Positions 10,201-16,800 of a stretch of 64,000 nt of DNA are shown here, in pieces. The notes under the pieces are model-generated. The model did not search any database and was not told where the DNA came from. It saw only the letters and a program-made list of their open reading frames with translations. Position 1 is the stretch's first letter. Each line of letters starts with the position of its first letter. The position numbers were made by a program, and so were the translations under genes. The stretch is from JBDHXE01 sp035445085 (GTDB lineage: Bacteria > Bacteroidota > Ignavibacteria > Kapaibacteriales > UBA2268), in assembly GCA_035445085.1 (NCBI GenBank), contig DAOMQA010000006.1:1-64000 (forward strand), read 5' to 3'.

Positions 10201-10396
10201 GTTACAGGGATTTTGGAATAGTACAATCCCTCAGAATAAACTAAAAGCTTCAATTCAAGATATTTTAATATCGCCAGATTTTAAACAAAAATATCCTGAA
10301 ATTTTTAAAAGAGTTTTTGATGAAAGAAATAAGTTTATAACGGAATTGATGCTTTGGGCAAAAGATAATCATTTTACAATTATAACTGAAGATTAA
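7259..10396 (+). CDS. hsdR: Type I restriction endonuclease subunit HsdR
   Basis: This is the motor and nuclease subunit of the type I complex, which translocates DNA using ATP and cuts away from unmethylated sites. Its 1,045 residues are a normal length. The N-terminal PD-(D/E)xK nuclease shows PDIVLFVNGLPLVVIECKSP at about 147-166. The superfamily 2 helicase motor has GSGKS (motif I, about 319-323), DEAH (motif II, about 420) and TGTP (motif III, about 446). Motif VI-like HNLLQAVARVNR lies near 685. The C-terminal third is helical and should bind the HsdS/HsdM core. All key residues appear intact, so the enzyme looks functional. The AAGGAATAATT leader is nearly identical to that of hsdS. 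The last base of the stop codon is the first base of the next ATG. Confidence 0.96.
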   Translation: MTKQDYDLHEKEFVEEPFLSQLETQKWLVKRLTSNQKPEDSFRESFSDVVLLPELKKSLVAINPWLEEDQLPELIRRITSFETSSLIEANKSILQLLIENTSTDVNRQTGEASPTVRYIDFKNIDNNAFLAVSQMKFRVLGTDNFIYPDIVLFVNGLPLVVIECKSPKKNNPIGEAIEDLMDYSGQSGESYKKSSNQQLFYYNQFIVATDRNRAKFGTITTKIEKYFYRWTDPYPYSIDTLEHGDSSPNEQQRLILGMLSHDNLLSIIKSFTIFSTNSEGKSIKIVGRYQQFRAVKKSVQKMLNGNNRLEKSGIIWHTQGSGKSLTMMFMVREMYNHEQLRKYKVLFITDRTQLEDQLNTTSQSIGFTVNVADSISKLKEYLRTDSSDLVMGMIHKFQPSDLEIVFPILNPSPNILIMIDEAHRSIYKKLGANLDKALPNAARIAYTGTPTDKTEKEFKDYIDKYTMRQAIDDGVTLEIVYEGRTHKAQIDNKPDADKRFEDVFSDYNIEERLQILGFGTRDAYLEAQTTIEAKASDIIKHYIFQVFPNGFKAQIVANSRDAAARYKSALEQAIKKEIEQLHLSNPYCIDIDTLRKLEIAVVVSGLFNDKPHIKPFTSNNYHEKSIASFKIPYNKINKEENIDGNIGIIVVNNMLLTGFDAPIEQVLYIDRIIKAHNLLQAVARVNRIEENKTKGFIVDYVGIGHHLKEALDDYDEREQKEIIDTFGNEESELNDLMQAHSEIWDFVKKHGINDLSDMDAIYDLFYDEDIRFQFMLAFQKFSKNLDSVFPRKEALEYYDDFKLFSAVNIQAGAHFKDDRLSMKSVPEKLRIITDEYLVSKGIYQKIKPIEILDDRFMEHVQQKKRAKTKASEIEHAIRHHININYNEDPDLHASFAESLSSILEEFKNNWEMIYKKLEELRERMKNAKKEPTYGLHIRKEMPIFRKLKSLFFEDKDLEEDSIAYIVNLTQLIFIKIESEIRLQGFWNSTIPQNKLKASIQDILISPDFKQKYPEIFKRVFDERNKFITELMLWAKDNHFTIITED

Positions 10397-11061
10397 TGGA
10401 TATAACATATAAAATAGAATATCGTAAAAGAAAGAACATCACTATTTCGGTAGAGAGGGACAAAACAATTATTGTTAAAGCTCCTCCAAATGCAAGTATT
10501 GAATATATTGATAAATGTGTCAATCAGAAAAGGCTCTGGCTCTATAATAAGTTGAATCATTCTCAAAAATATAAAGAAAAGCAAACGAAAGAATTCATCA
10601 ATGGGAGTTCCGTTTACTATTTAGGACGTCATTATAAATTAGAAGTAGTTGATGATGAGAGTGATTGCATTTATTTTAAAAGTAAGTTTTTCATTTCAAA
10701 AAAATCTTTGAAATCAGCCGAACAATTATTACAAAGTTGGTATCGTCGCAAGGCTGAAGAAAAAATCAGACCTAAGATTAGATATTTTGCTGAGAATTTG
10801 GGTGTCCAGTATAATAGTTTAATGATTACGGATATGAAGTACCGTTGGGGTTCTTGTACACCCAAAAATAATATTAATTTCAATTGGAGATTGATAAAAG
10901 CACCATCTTTTGTGATTGATTACATTGTTGTCCACGAACTGACTCATTTGATTGAAACTAATCACACAAAAAAGTTTTGGGATATTGTTTCAATACAATT
11001 GCCAAATTATCAAAAAGCAAAAGAATGGCTTAAAGATTTTGGAGAGTTATTAGATTACTAA
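10396..11061 (+). CDS. YgjP/DUF45-type M48-like zinc metallopeptidase
   Basis: This 221-residue protein belongs to the YgjP-like (DUF45, WLM/SprT-related) peptidase group. The N-terminal half is a beta-rich domain with RKNITISVERDKTIIVKAPP. The C-terminal half carries MKYRWGSCTPKNNINFNWRL and the zinc site VVHELTHLIETNHTKKFW, with HExxH at about residues 180-184 and a likely third ligand histidine near 190. Members are frequently encoded beside hsdR, but their role in restriction is not established; processing or turnover of HsdR is a reasonable guess. The start ATG shares one base with the hsdR stop codon, so translation is very likely coupled and the proteins are probably made in step. Confidence 0.88.
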   Translation: MDITYKIEYRKRKNITISVERDKTIIVKAPPNASIEYIDKCVNQKRLWLYNKLNHSQKYKEKQTKEFINGSSVYYLGRHYKLEVVDDESDCIYFKSKFFISKKSLKSAEQLLQSWYRRKAEEKIRPKIRYFAENLGVQYNSLMITDMKYRWGSCTPKNNINFNWRLIKAPSFVIDYIVVHELTHLIETNHTKKFWDIVSIQLPNYQKAKEWLKDFGELLDY

Positions 11062-11310
11062 AAATTAAACAACATGCGTAAATATTGATATTTAATGTCA
11101 ACCCTTTAGGTCCATTGAAATAAATGTTGAATGGTGTGTTTTATAATGAAATACAAAAGAAAAATGAACATAAAATGTGTATATTGTAAAGAATATTTTG
11201 GCTTACAAATCGTCATAATGCAATGATATTACAATGACTTAGCAGTCAACTAAATTATAACAATATTGCTATTGAAATTGTGAGGTAATGTAAACAATTG
11301 AGAGAAAACG

Positions 11311-11610
11311 ATGAAAAAAGCAGATAAAATAATCAACCAAATCAAGCTCTATCAGCTTAACAATAAAGCAGTTACTGAGTTATATTCTAATTTGGACTTG
11401 GCAAATAGGATAGTTCTGCAGTTGTACCAAATTCGTCAAAAATACGGGTATTCCCAGCAGGAACCTGCCGATAAGATTGGAACAACACAGTCAGTAATAG
11501 CCAGAATGGAACTAAAAAAGTCAATTCCATCACTAAGTTTTCTGAATAAAGTTGCCAAAGCTCTCAAAATGGAGTTAAAGATTGAATTGGTTCCAATACA
11601 AAACAAATAG
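11311..11610 (+). CDS. HigA-like XRE-family helix-turn-helix protein, orphan
   Basis: The 99-residue product has a Cro/C1-type helix-turn-helix at about 45-95: LYQIRQKYGYSQQ, then KIGTTQSVIARMELKKSIPS, then LNKVAKALKMELKIELVP. This is the arrangement of HigA-type antitoxins and small phage-like repressors. The second helix reads SQQEPADKIG where QEELAEKIG is usual, so a proline interrupts the helix; this may weaken binding or mark decay. No toxin gene is visible: the 249 bp upstream have no sizeable ORF and the next gene downstream is unrelated to RelE or HigB. A GAGAGA ribosome site precedes the ATG. Two palindromic sites follow the stop codon. Confidence 0.75.
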   Translation: MKKADKIINQIKLYQLNNKAVTELYSNLDLANRIVLQLYQIRQKYGYSQQEPADKIGTTQSVIARMELKKSIPSLSFLNKVAKALKMELKIELVPIQNK

Positions 11611-11617
11611 GAAGATT

Positions 11618-11678
11618 GATATGCACTGAATTAGTGCAAGTATTTTCGATATGCACTAAATATGATAAAATCAGTGCA
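11618..11678. promoter_or_regulatory. Pair of TGCACT/AGTGCA inverted repeats
   Basis: A perfect six-base inverted repeat, TGCACT at 11622-11627 with AGTGCA at 11633-11638, is followed by a second TGCACT/AGTGCA pair at 11652-11657 and 11673-11678. The left halves form a direct repeat GATATGCACT spaced 30 bp apart, about three helical turns. They sit just after the HTH gene and about 125 bp before the 149-aa gene. Operator sites for the HTH protein, or recombination sites for the integrase, are both possible. Confidence 0.55.
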
Positions 11679-11803
11679 TAAAAGTTTGGTTCAATAATTG
11701 TATAACAGCAATTGTTAGTTATAAAAGCTTCCTATTTTCCGAAAAAGGTAGAATTAAGGTAGCAATTTGAATTGTTTTGAAACATTGAGATTAATGGATA
11801 TTT

Positions 11804-12253
11804 ATGAAAACATATACATACAAAGACTTGATTGAATCATATAAGTACTATCTTATATACAAAGATAGCGACCCTTTCTTTGATTACTATGTCCAAAGAT
11901 ATAAAGCATTAAGTAAGTCGTTTGGAGTAGATTTTGATGTGGAAATTAAAAGTGATAGTAAAAAAGATGACTTACTAAGGTGGTTTGTTGATTCTGTTAA
12001 AGCAACCACGAAAAGAATCAATCCTTTCGATGGATTAATGGAAGCACCTGCATACATTGGAAATCTTTATAAAGAACATACCAAAGATTTCATTGAAGCT
12101 GAAGGAGTTTTACATAAAGCTCACTTCAAGTTTCAATGCCATCTGTTTGAACTTATTTATGGTAATACTGAAAGCACTGTATCGTCAGCAGAACTATTGG
12201 AGAATGGTTTTGATGATTCTCAAAACGAACCTGATATAACTGATTTTTGGTGA
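11804..12253 (+). CDS. Hypothetical protein paired with integrase
   Basis: I do not recognise this 149-residue protein. It is soluble, with no signal peptide or membrane segment. It is rich in aromatic residues near the start (DLIESYKYYLIYKDSDPFF) and has an acidic C-terminus ending DSQNEPDITDFW, where a terminal aromatic cluster could be an interaction tail. It ends six bases before the integrase ATG, so the two are almost certainly co-expressed. Position suggests an accessory to the integrase, such as a directionality factor, or cargo of the element. The size is larger than typical excisionases and no winged helix is evident, so its function stays open. Confidence 0.7.
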   Translation: MKTYTYKDLIESYKYYLIYKDSDPFFDYYVQRYKALSKSFGVDFDVEIKSDSKKDDLLRWFVDSVKATTKRINPFDGLMEAPAYIGNLYKEHTKDFIEAEGVLHKAHFKFQCHLFELIYGNTESTVSSAELLENGFDDSQNEPDITDFW

Positions 12254-12259
12254 TACTTT

Positions 12260-13357
12260 ATGGCAAGACCCGTAAATAAAAGTAAAGAACGATGGACAAG
12301 CTCCAAGTATAACATAGGATACTTAGAGCCAAGAAATGGAATTATTCAAACTCGGATTTGCGGTAAGCGACAAACAACTCATTTAAAATGGGTTGAAAAA
12401 AACAAGAAGGAAGCAATTGCAATTCTTGAGGAAAGAATAAAAATATTTTTACATCCACAACTTACTGAAATTGAACCTGAAATTATAGCTCCCAAAACTT
12501 TGTTTGAAGCAATAAAAGAATTTAAAAATACACGCTTTAAAGATTATTCAATAAATGTAAAAGTGGTTTACAGGAGAACTTTTAACTATTTTTTTTCTTC
12601 CGATATGATTCTTGAATATGAAAAGATTTTACAATATCTGGTTCAAAAAAATAGCAATTCAAAACTAAAGACAAGTACACGAAAAAAATACCTTGTCCAG
12701 TTAAGAAGATTTTTTGAATTTTGTAAAGAAAGAAAATTTATTGATAAAAACCCAATTGATATTATAGGAATACCTAAAGTACCCAAAAAGATTAACAAGT
12801 TAATATTTGAAAAGAACGAAGTTGAAGCTGTTGTTCAATACTTCTTCTTAAAACCTCATATGATTGAATATGGATTTTTATTTAAATTCCTATCTCAAAC
12901 CGGACTAAGAATTGGGGAAGCATTAAATCTGAAGTGGGATGATATTAACGATATGGGATTTAAAATTCTTGGAAAAGGAGGTTTTGAACGATATTTTCCT
13001 ATTGTTAATCCAGATGATAGAACAATTCTTTTCCCCGAGGTTTTAAGTTTAATTCAAGAAATTAAGAAAATTGGAAATAAAAAAGTATTCAGATGGAATT
13101 CGCCAGCTCAACCTCAGTTTCATCTTAACGAGGCAATGAAAAAACTGAATATTCCCAAACATATAAACGGAGTTTCTCGTTCTATACATACTTTTAGAGC
13201 AACAGCTGAATATTGGTGGGAAAATGAACTGATGTTACCCTTTGATGTGATATGCGATTTAGCAGGTCATTCTATGGCTGTTAGGGAAGGTCATTACAGA
13301 AAAGAAAGAGGTTTGAAAGAATTAGCAAAAGTAATCAAGCATCATATTCAAGAATGA
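12260..13357 (+). CDS. Tyrosine recombinase / phage-type integrase
   Basis: This 365-residue site-specific recombinase has an N-terminal arm-binding region, a SAM-like core-binding domain (about 85-170) and a catalytic domain (about 185-360). Catalytic residues are visible: arginine in QTGLRIGEALNLKWDDI near 217, the HxxR box IHTFRATAEYWW near 309-312, histidine in DLAGHSMAVREGHYRK near 336, and the nucleophile tyrosine near 346. All are present, so it looks active. It is the last gene of the defence cluster and points toward the 3' end of a tRNA gene about 175 bp away, the classic position for an integrase of an element inserted in a tRNA. It probably moved the island or part of it. Confidence 0.93.
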   Translation: MARPVNKSKERWTSSKYNIGYLEPRNGIIQTRICGKRQTTHLKWVEKNKKEAIAILEERIKIFLHPQLTEIEPEIIAPKTLFEAIKEFKNTRFKDYSINVKVVYRRTFNYFFSSDMILEYEKILQYLVQKNSNSKLKTSTRKKYLVQLRRFFEFCKERKFIDKNPIDIIGIPKVPKKINKLIFEKNEVEAVVQYFFLKPHMIEYGFLFKFLSQTGLRIGEALNLKWDDINDMGFKILGKGGFERYFPIVNPDDRTILFPEVLSLIQEIKKIGNKKVFRWNSPAQPQFHLNEAMKKLNIPKHINGVSRSIHTFRATAEYWWENELMLPFDVICDLAGHSMAVREGHYRKERGLKELAKVIKHHIQE

Positions 13358-13385
13358 GCATTGAAACTTGATAGATGATATTTTG

Positions 13386-13407
13386 ATGGACAAAATATGG
13401 ACAAAAT
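13386..13407 (+). repeat. Perfect 11-bp direct repeat after the integrase
   Basis: Two adjoining copies of ATGGACAAAAT occupy 13386-13396 and 13397-13407, one helical turn apart, between the integrase stop and the tRNA. This is a plausible set of integrase arm-type binding sites. The other about 125 bp up to the tRNA terminator are A+T-rich with no ORF. Confidence 0.6.
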
Positions 13408-13500
13408 AATATAAAAAAAAGAACTATAATTTAATGTAAAAAGTAACAACCAAAATAAAAGAATTAACTATAAAACAAGGTATAATCACGGGATATAAAG

Positions 13501-13529
13501 AAAAAAAGCCAAGCTTAATGCTTGGCTTT
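13501..13529 (-). terminator. Intrinsic terminator of the CAT-anticodon tRNA
   Basis: A ten-base inverted repeat, AAAGCCAAGC at 13505-13514 with GCTTGGCTTT at 13520-13529, has a five-base loop. On the minus strand it is followed by a run of seven or more T. It lies directly behind the minus-strand tRNA. Confidence 0.85.
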
Positions 13530-13532
13530 CTG

Positions 13533-13606
<74 letters not shown>

Positions 13607-13692
13607 TCTAAAAAACTTTCAACAAATCAATGTTGTCAGTCAAAAGAGATTACAAAAGTAATAAATTTCTTACTCTCTTACAAAAAATATTT

Positions 13693-14472
13693 TTAATAAT
13701 TAAATAAACCGAAGAATATACCAGTTTGTACATTCAAGCCGTTTGCATTTAATTTATCCGGAATATTATTTACATTTGCTTCATTGTTGTATTTCCAATC
13801 GTATCCAAACCCAATATTATATCCAACTCCTAATCTTACCATCATAAAACTTGCTAAAGCATATTCAATGTTTACTTGTGGCTTAAGATTCCAATATGAG
13901 CCTTCTATTTGATGTCTATATATATTAGAGTTGTTGAAATCTGGCTTATAATCAGACCAATTAAAATTGCTTTGGGACTGGAAAGCATCCATGTTGATGG
14001 TAGAACGTCCTATAGCAATTCCAGGTAATATTGCTAATTTCTTTGTAGGTACGATGGCATAATCAAACGAAGCGCCCCACATACTTGTAGAATAATTGAA
14101 CTTCTTAGTATAATTATTGTTATCTATTGATAAAGTCATACTTTCAGATTTGCTACCACCATAACTAAAAAAGGTTGCCCTAACGTTATTTAAATAAATT
14201 AAACCAGTGAAGCCTTCACCACCAATCTGAGTTAAATTGCCATCAAAAGATTTTCCCGGCATAAATGTATTTAATGCTTTATTCACTTCGTCATAATTTA
14301 AAAAGTTAAAATTAATAGTGATACCACCACCTAATGCAAAATATGGCGTTGATTCTGTTTGGAGAGGCTCTTGGTCAAAAGAAAAATCATCAATTCTATC
14401 ATCTTGTGCTATCAAATTTAAGTTTAAAAATACAATAGCAGAAAATAATACTAGTACTTTTAATAATTTCAT
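13693..14472 (-). CDS. Outer-membrane beta-barrel protein
   Basis: A signal peptide, MKLLKVLVLFSAIVFLNL ending near IAQDD, directs export. The remainder has alternating aromatic/hydrophobic strands separated by short turns and ends in FGLFNY, an aromatic C-terminus as expected of an outer-membrane barrel, probably eight strands. I placed the start at ATG 14472 because it begins the signal sequence and has GGA about eight bases upstream; the in-frame TTG at 14484 would add four residues before it. No specific family is recognised. It is transcribed away from the DUF302 gene, with a 120-bp shared upstream region. Confidence 0.75.
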   Translation of the reverse strand: MKLLKVLVLFSAIVFLNLNLIAQDDRIDDFSFDQEPLQTESTPYFALGGGITINFNFLNYDEVNKALNTFMPGKSFDGNLTQIGGEGFTGLIYLNNVRATFFSYGGSKSESMTLSIDNNNYTKKFNYSTSMWGASFDYAIVPTKKLAILPGIAIGRSTINMDAFQSQSNFNWSDYKPDFNNSNIYRHQIEGSYWNLKPQVNIEYALASFMMVRLGVGYNIGFGYDWKYNNEANVNNIPDKLNANGLNVQTGIFFGLFNY

Positions 14473-14594
14473 ATATTTTTCCAAATTAAGGTTAACAAAA
14501 AATACTATTACGTAATTAGCATAGCTTAATTATACTAAAAGTCTAAATTATACGACTATATGATAGTTGCAATTGCTTATAAGGTTATATATTT

Positions 14595-14984
14595 ATGTCA
14601 GAGTATTATTTTTCAAAGAAGTTCCATAAAGAGTTTAATGATGTTGTAGAGCTTGTTAGGTTAAAGCTACCTGAAATAGGATTTGGTATTATTACTGAAA
14701 TAGATTTGAAAGAGACTTTCAAAAAGAAATTAGATGTTAATTTTCGCAATTATAAAATTTTAGGTGCTTGCCACCCTCAAACTGCTTATTCCGCTATCCA
14801 AACTGAAGACAAAATTGGTACTATGTTGCCTTGTAATATAATTGTTCAAGAATTAGAGAAAGGGGAGATTGAAGTTGCTGCTGTAGATCCAGTTGCTTCT
14901 ATGGCTTCTGTGCAAAATATGCACTTAGCTGAACATGCCTATAATATTAGAAAAATACTCAAAAATTTTATTGCAGATTTATAA
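14595..14984 (+). CDS. DUF302 family protein
   Basis: The 129 residues match the DUF302 fold: VVELVRLKLPEIGFGIIT near the start, then FRNYKILGACHPQTAYSAIQ and LPCNIIVQELEKGEIEVAAV. The family is widespread and cytosolic or periplasmic, of uncertain biochemical function. There is no signal peptide here. The central cysteine in GACHP and the LPCN cysteine are typical of the family and suggest metal or redox chemistry, which is inference. The gene converges with the next one, with only four bases between the stop codons. Confidence 0.85.
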   Translation: MSEYYFSKKFHKEFNDVVELVRLKLPEIGFGIITEIDLKETFKKKLDVNFRNYKILGACHPQTAYSAIQTEDKIGTMLPCNIIVQELEKGEIEVAAVDPVASMASVQNMHLAEHAYNIRKILKNFIADL

Positions 14985-14988
14985 ATAC

Positions 14989-15648
14989 TTATTTCTTAAG
15001 TGAACGAGGGATCACATACTTCCCACGTTCACTTTTCTTTTCATCTTTAAACTTATAATATTCTATATTATCTTGTTTATTATCCTTTACTTCTATATTT
15101 GTTATGTTTGTGCTATCTAATAGGGTATTATTGAGATTACCTTTACTTTCATTTGTTTGAGGCTCTAAATTTACCTTTCCTATCACTTCTATTTTAGACT
15201 TAAAAATGTTACTTGATATTATTCGAATATCTTTAAAATTTGTTATTTTACTTTTAATAAGATTACTCGAATCCATTACTTCAAAAAAGGAAAAAATTGG
15301 AATGAATAACTCATTATGTAGCATAATAGATGGTTGGCTCATTTGTGCCACTCGCATAATAGACATATTTTGATAAACTATAAAAAATGATAAATCAGAA
15401 AAAATTAGTTTTTCATCATCATCAAAAATATAATAATCAAAAGTATTATCATTGGTGCTAAAAGAAAAAATTTCCGCAAGCTCATTGATAGAAATATAAG
15501 ATTGATTATTATTTACAATAGTACTTATCCTTAGTTCGCTATCTTTGTATCTAAGCCTTATGCTATTCTGAGCAAAGCCTTCTATTGGTATTATTAAAAT
15601 TAAAATTATTATGTAAAATACTTTATTCATCTTAATATATTTATACAT
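14989..15648 (-). CDS. Secreted stalk-domain-like protein
   Basis: The product has a signal peptide (MNKVFYIIILILIIPIEG, cleavage probably after FAQ) preceded by six residues if the first ATG is used; the ATG at 15630 is equally possible. Residues about 30-140 resemble the copper-amine-oxidase N-terminal-like stalk domain: IRLRYKDSELRIS, then SYISINELAEIFSF and LFIPIFSFFEVM. This fold is used for extracellular protein or sugar contacts. The C-terminal 70 residues are polar, low complexity and basic at the end. The last codons are part of a hairpin that probably terminates the converging DUF302 transcript. The stalk assignment is by motif resemblance only. Confidence 0.6.
   Translation of the reverse strand: MYKYIKMNKVFYIIILILIIPIEGFAQNSIRLRYKDSELRISTIVNNNQSYISINELAEIFSFSTNDNTFDYYIFDDDEKLIFSDLSFFIVYQNMSIMRVAQMSQPSIMLHNELFIPIFSFFEVMDSSNLIKSKITNFKDIRIISSNIFKSKIEVIGKVNLEPQTNESKGNLNNTLLDSTNITNIEVKDNKQDNIEYYKFKDEKKSERGKYVIPRSLKK
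14998..15037 (+). terminator. Hairpin terminator inside the convergent gene end
   Basis: AAGTGAACG at 14998-15006 pairs with CGTTCACTT at 15026-15034, with an additional GGGA/TCCC inner stem, and is followed on the plus strand by TTCTTT. It lies just after the DUF302 stop and is made of codons of the minus-strand gene, so it probably ends the plus-strand transcript. Confidence 0.6.
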
Positions 15649-15664
15649 CCATTTAATGGAAATT

Positions 15665-15696
15665 AAAAAGGCTCAAGCGTACGTTGAGCCATAAAA
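15665..15696. terminator. Bidirectional terminator-like hairpin
   Basis: GGCTCAA at 15670-15676 pairs with TTGAGCC at 15684-15690 around a CGTACG centre. It is flanked by AAAAA on the left and an A/T-rich right side. It lies downstream of the FKBP gene on the minus strand. Confidence 0.7.
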
Positions 15697-15741
15697 ATAT
15701 AAAATCTAACACAATCAACACTCATATATAAATATAAATAT

Positions 15742-16635
15742 TTATTTTTGCGAACCGCCATTCTTTTCCATTTGTTGTTGTACTTGCTGCTGCTGTTGCA
15801 TTTGCATCATTTGTTGCGTTCTTTGCATCATTCGTTGCCTAAATGTATCTAATTGTTCTTTAGTACTAAAATCAATAATTTCTACATCTAAGATAACCAT
15901 TGCTCTGGGAGGTATTGAAGGACCAAAGCCCTTATCGCCAAAGGCTAATTTTGATGGAATATAAAATTCATATCTTGAGCCTTTCTTCATCAGCTTCATA
16001 CCTTCTTTCCAACCTGGAAATAATTCGCTTATAGGAACTATCAATGGTTCTTTACCCCTTGTATTTTGTAAATCAGGGATATTAAGAGCCTTAATAGACA
16101 TATGTATTTTAACAATATCATTATCATTTACTAAACGCCCACTACCTTCGGAAACAACCTTGTATTGCAAGCCAGAATTTGTAACTTTTATGCCGGGTTT
16201 ACTTTTGTTATCTGCAAGAAATTTCTCGCCGTCTGTCTTTGCTGATTTTGTTGCCTTTTCTACGCTTTGCTGAGTTTGTTCTTGAATAATTCGTTGCTTT
16301 TCTTGTTCAGCTTTCATCTTAGCTTCCATTTTATCAGTCATTTTGCTGGCAAATAATTCCATATATTTAGTCATCGAATCATTTGACATAAATTTGTAAC
16401 TACTATCTAAACCATCTAAATACCCTTTAACATAATAGTCAAAATTCAATTTAACGGAGTCGGATTTTAAGCGTAAAGCAAATTGATGACCTAAAGCATA
16501 ACTAACTTGATCATCTAAAGTTTTTGGATATTCTAAATCTTTTTGCTGTATAGGAGATTTGCTCTGATCTTTTGAACAAGCTACAATTATCATCGAGGTC
16601 GATAAAATTGCTAAAGTACTTTTTATTAATTTCAT
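15742..16635 (-). CDS. FKBP-type peptidyl-prolyl isomerase lipoprotein
   Basis: This is an FkpA/Mip-like folding enzyme that speeds proline isomerisation of envelope proteins. A lipoprotein signal is visible: STSMIIVACSKDQ, with Cys20 as the lipidated residue. An FKBP N-terminal helical dimerisation domain follows at about 35-150 (DQVSYALGHQFALRLKSD). The FKBP domain is at about 150-257, with GLQYKVVSEGSG, FPGWKEGMKLMKKGSRYEFYI and IPPRAMVILDVEII. The tail of about 35 residues is glutamine-methionine rich, low complexity, not part of the fold. The gene has a clear ATG and a hairpin downstream. Confidence 0.93.
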   Translation of the reverse strand: MKLIKSTLAILSTSMIIVACSKDQSKSPIQQKDLEYPKTLDDQVSYALGHQFALRLKSDSVKLNFDYYVKGYLDGLDSSYKFMSNDSMTKYMELFASKMTDKMEAKMKAEQEKQRIIQEQTQQSVEKATKSAKTDGEKFLADNKSKPGIKVTNSGLQYKVVSEGSGRLVNDNDIVKIHMSIKALNIPDLQNTRGKEPLIVPISELFPGWKEGMKLMKKGSRYEFYIPSKLAFGDKGFGPSIPPRAMVILDVEIIDFSTKEQLDTFRQRMMQRTQQMMQMQQQQQVQQQMEKNGGSQK

Positions 16636-16800
16636 ATTTTACCATTAACTACTTTTTTATTAACCGTATATAGATGTATTAATTTTGAAAATATTTTATT
16701 ATCTGTCTTTGTAAATGAATTAGATATACATTTCGTCTTCAAACAGCATTTAATAAAATAAAATTATTCACGATAATTAAAATATAAAAGGTAATATTGA

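Noticed and set aside
11146..11226. 26-codon ORF with a CxxC pattern, possible transposase or toxin remnant
   Set aside because: Too short and without clear resemblance; recorded only as unexplained sequence upstream of the HTH gene.
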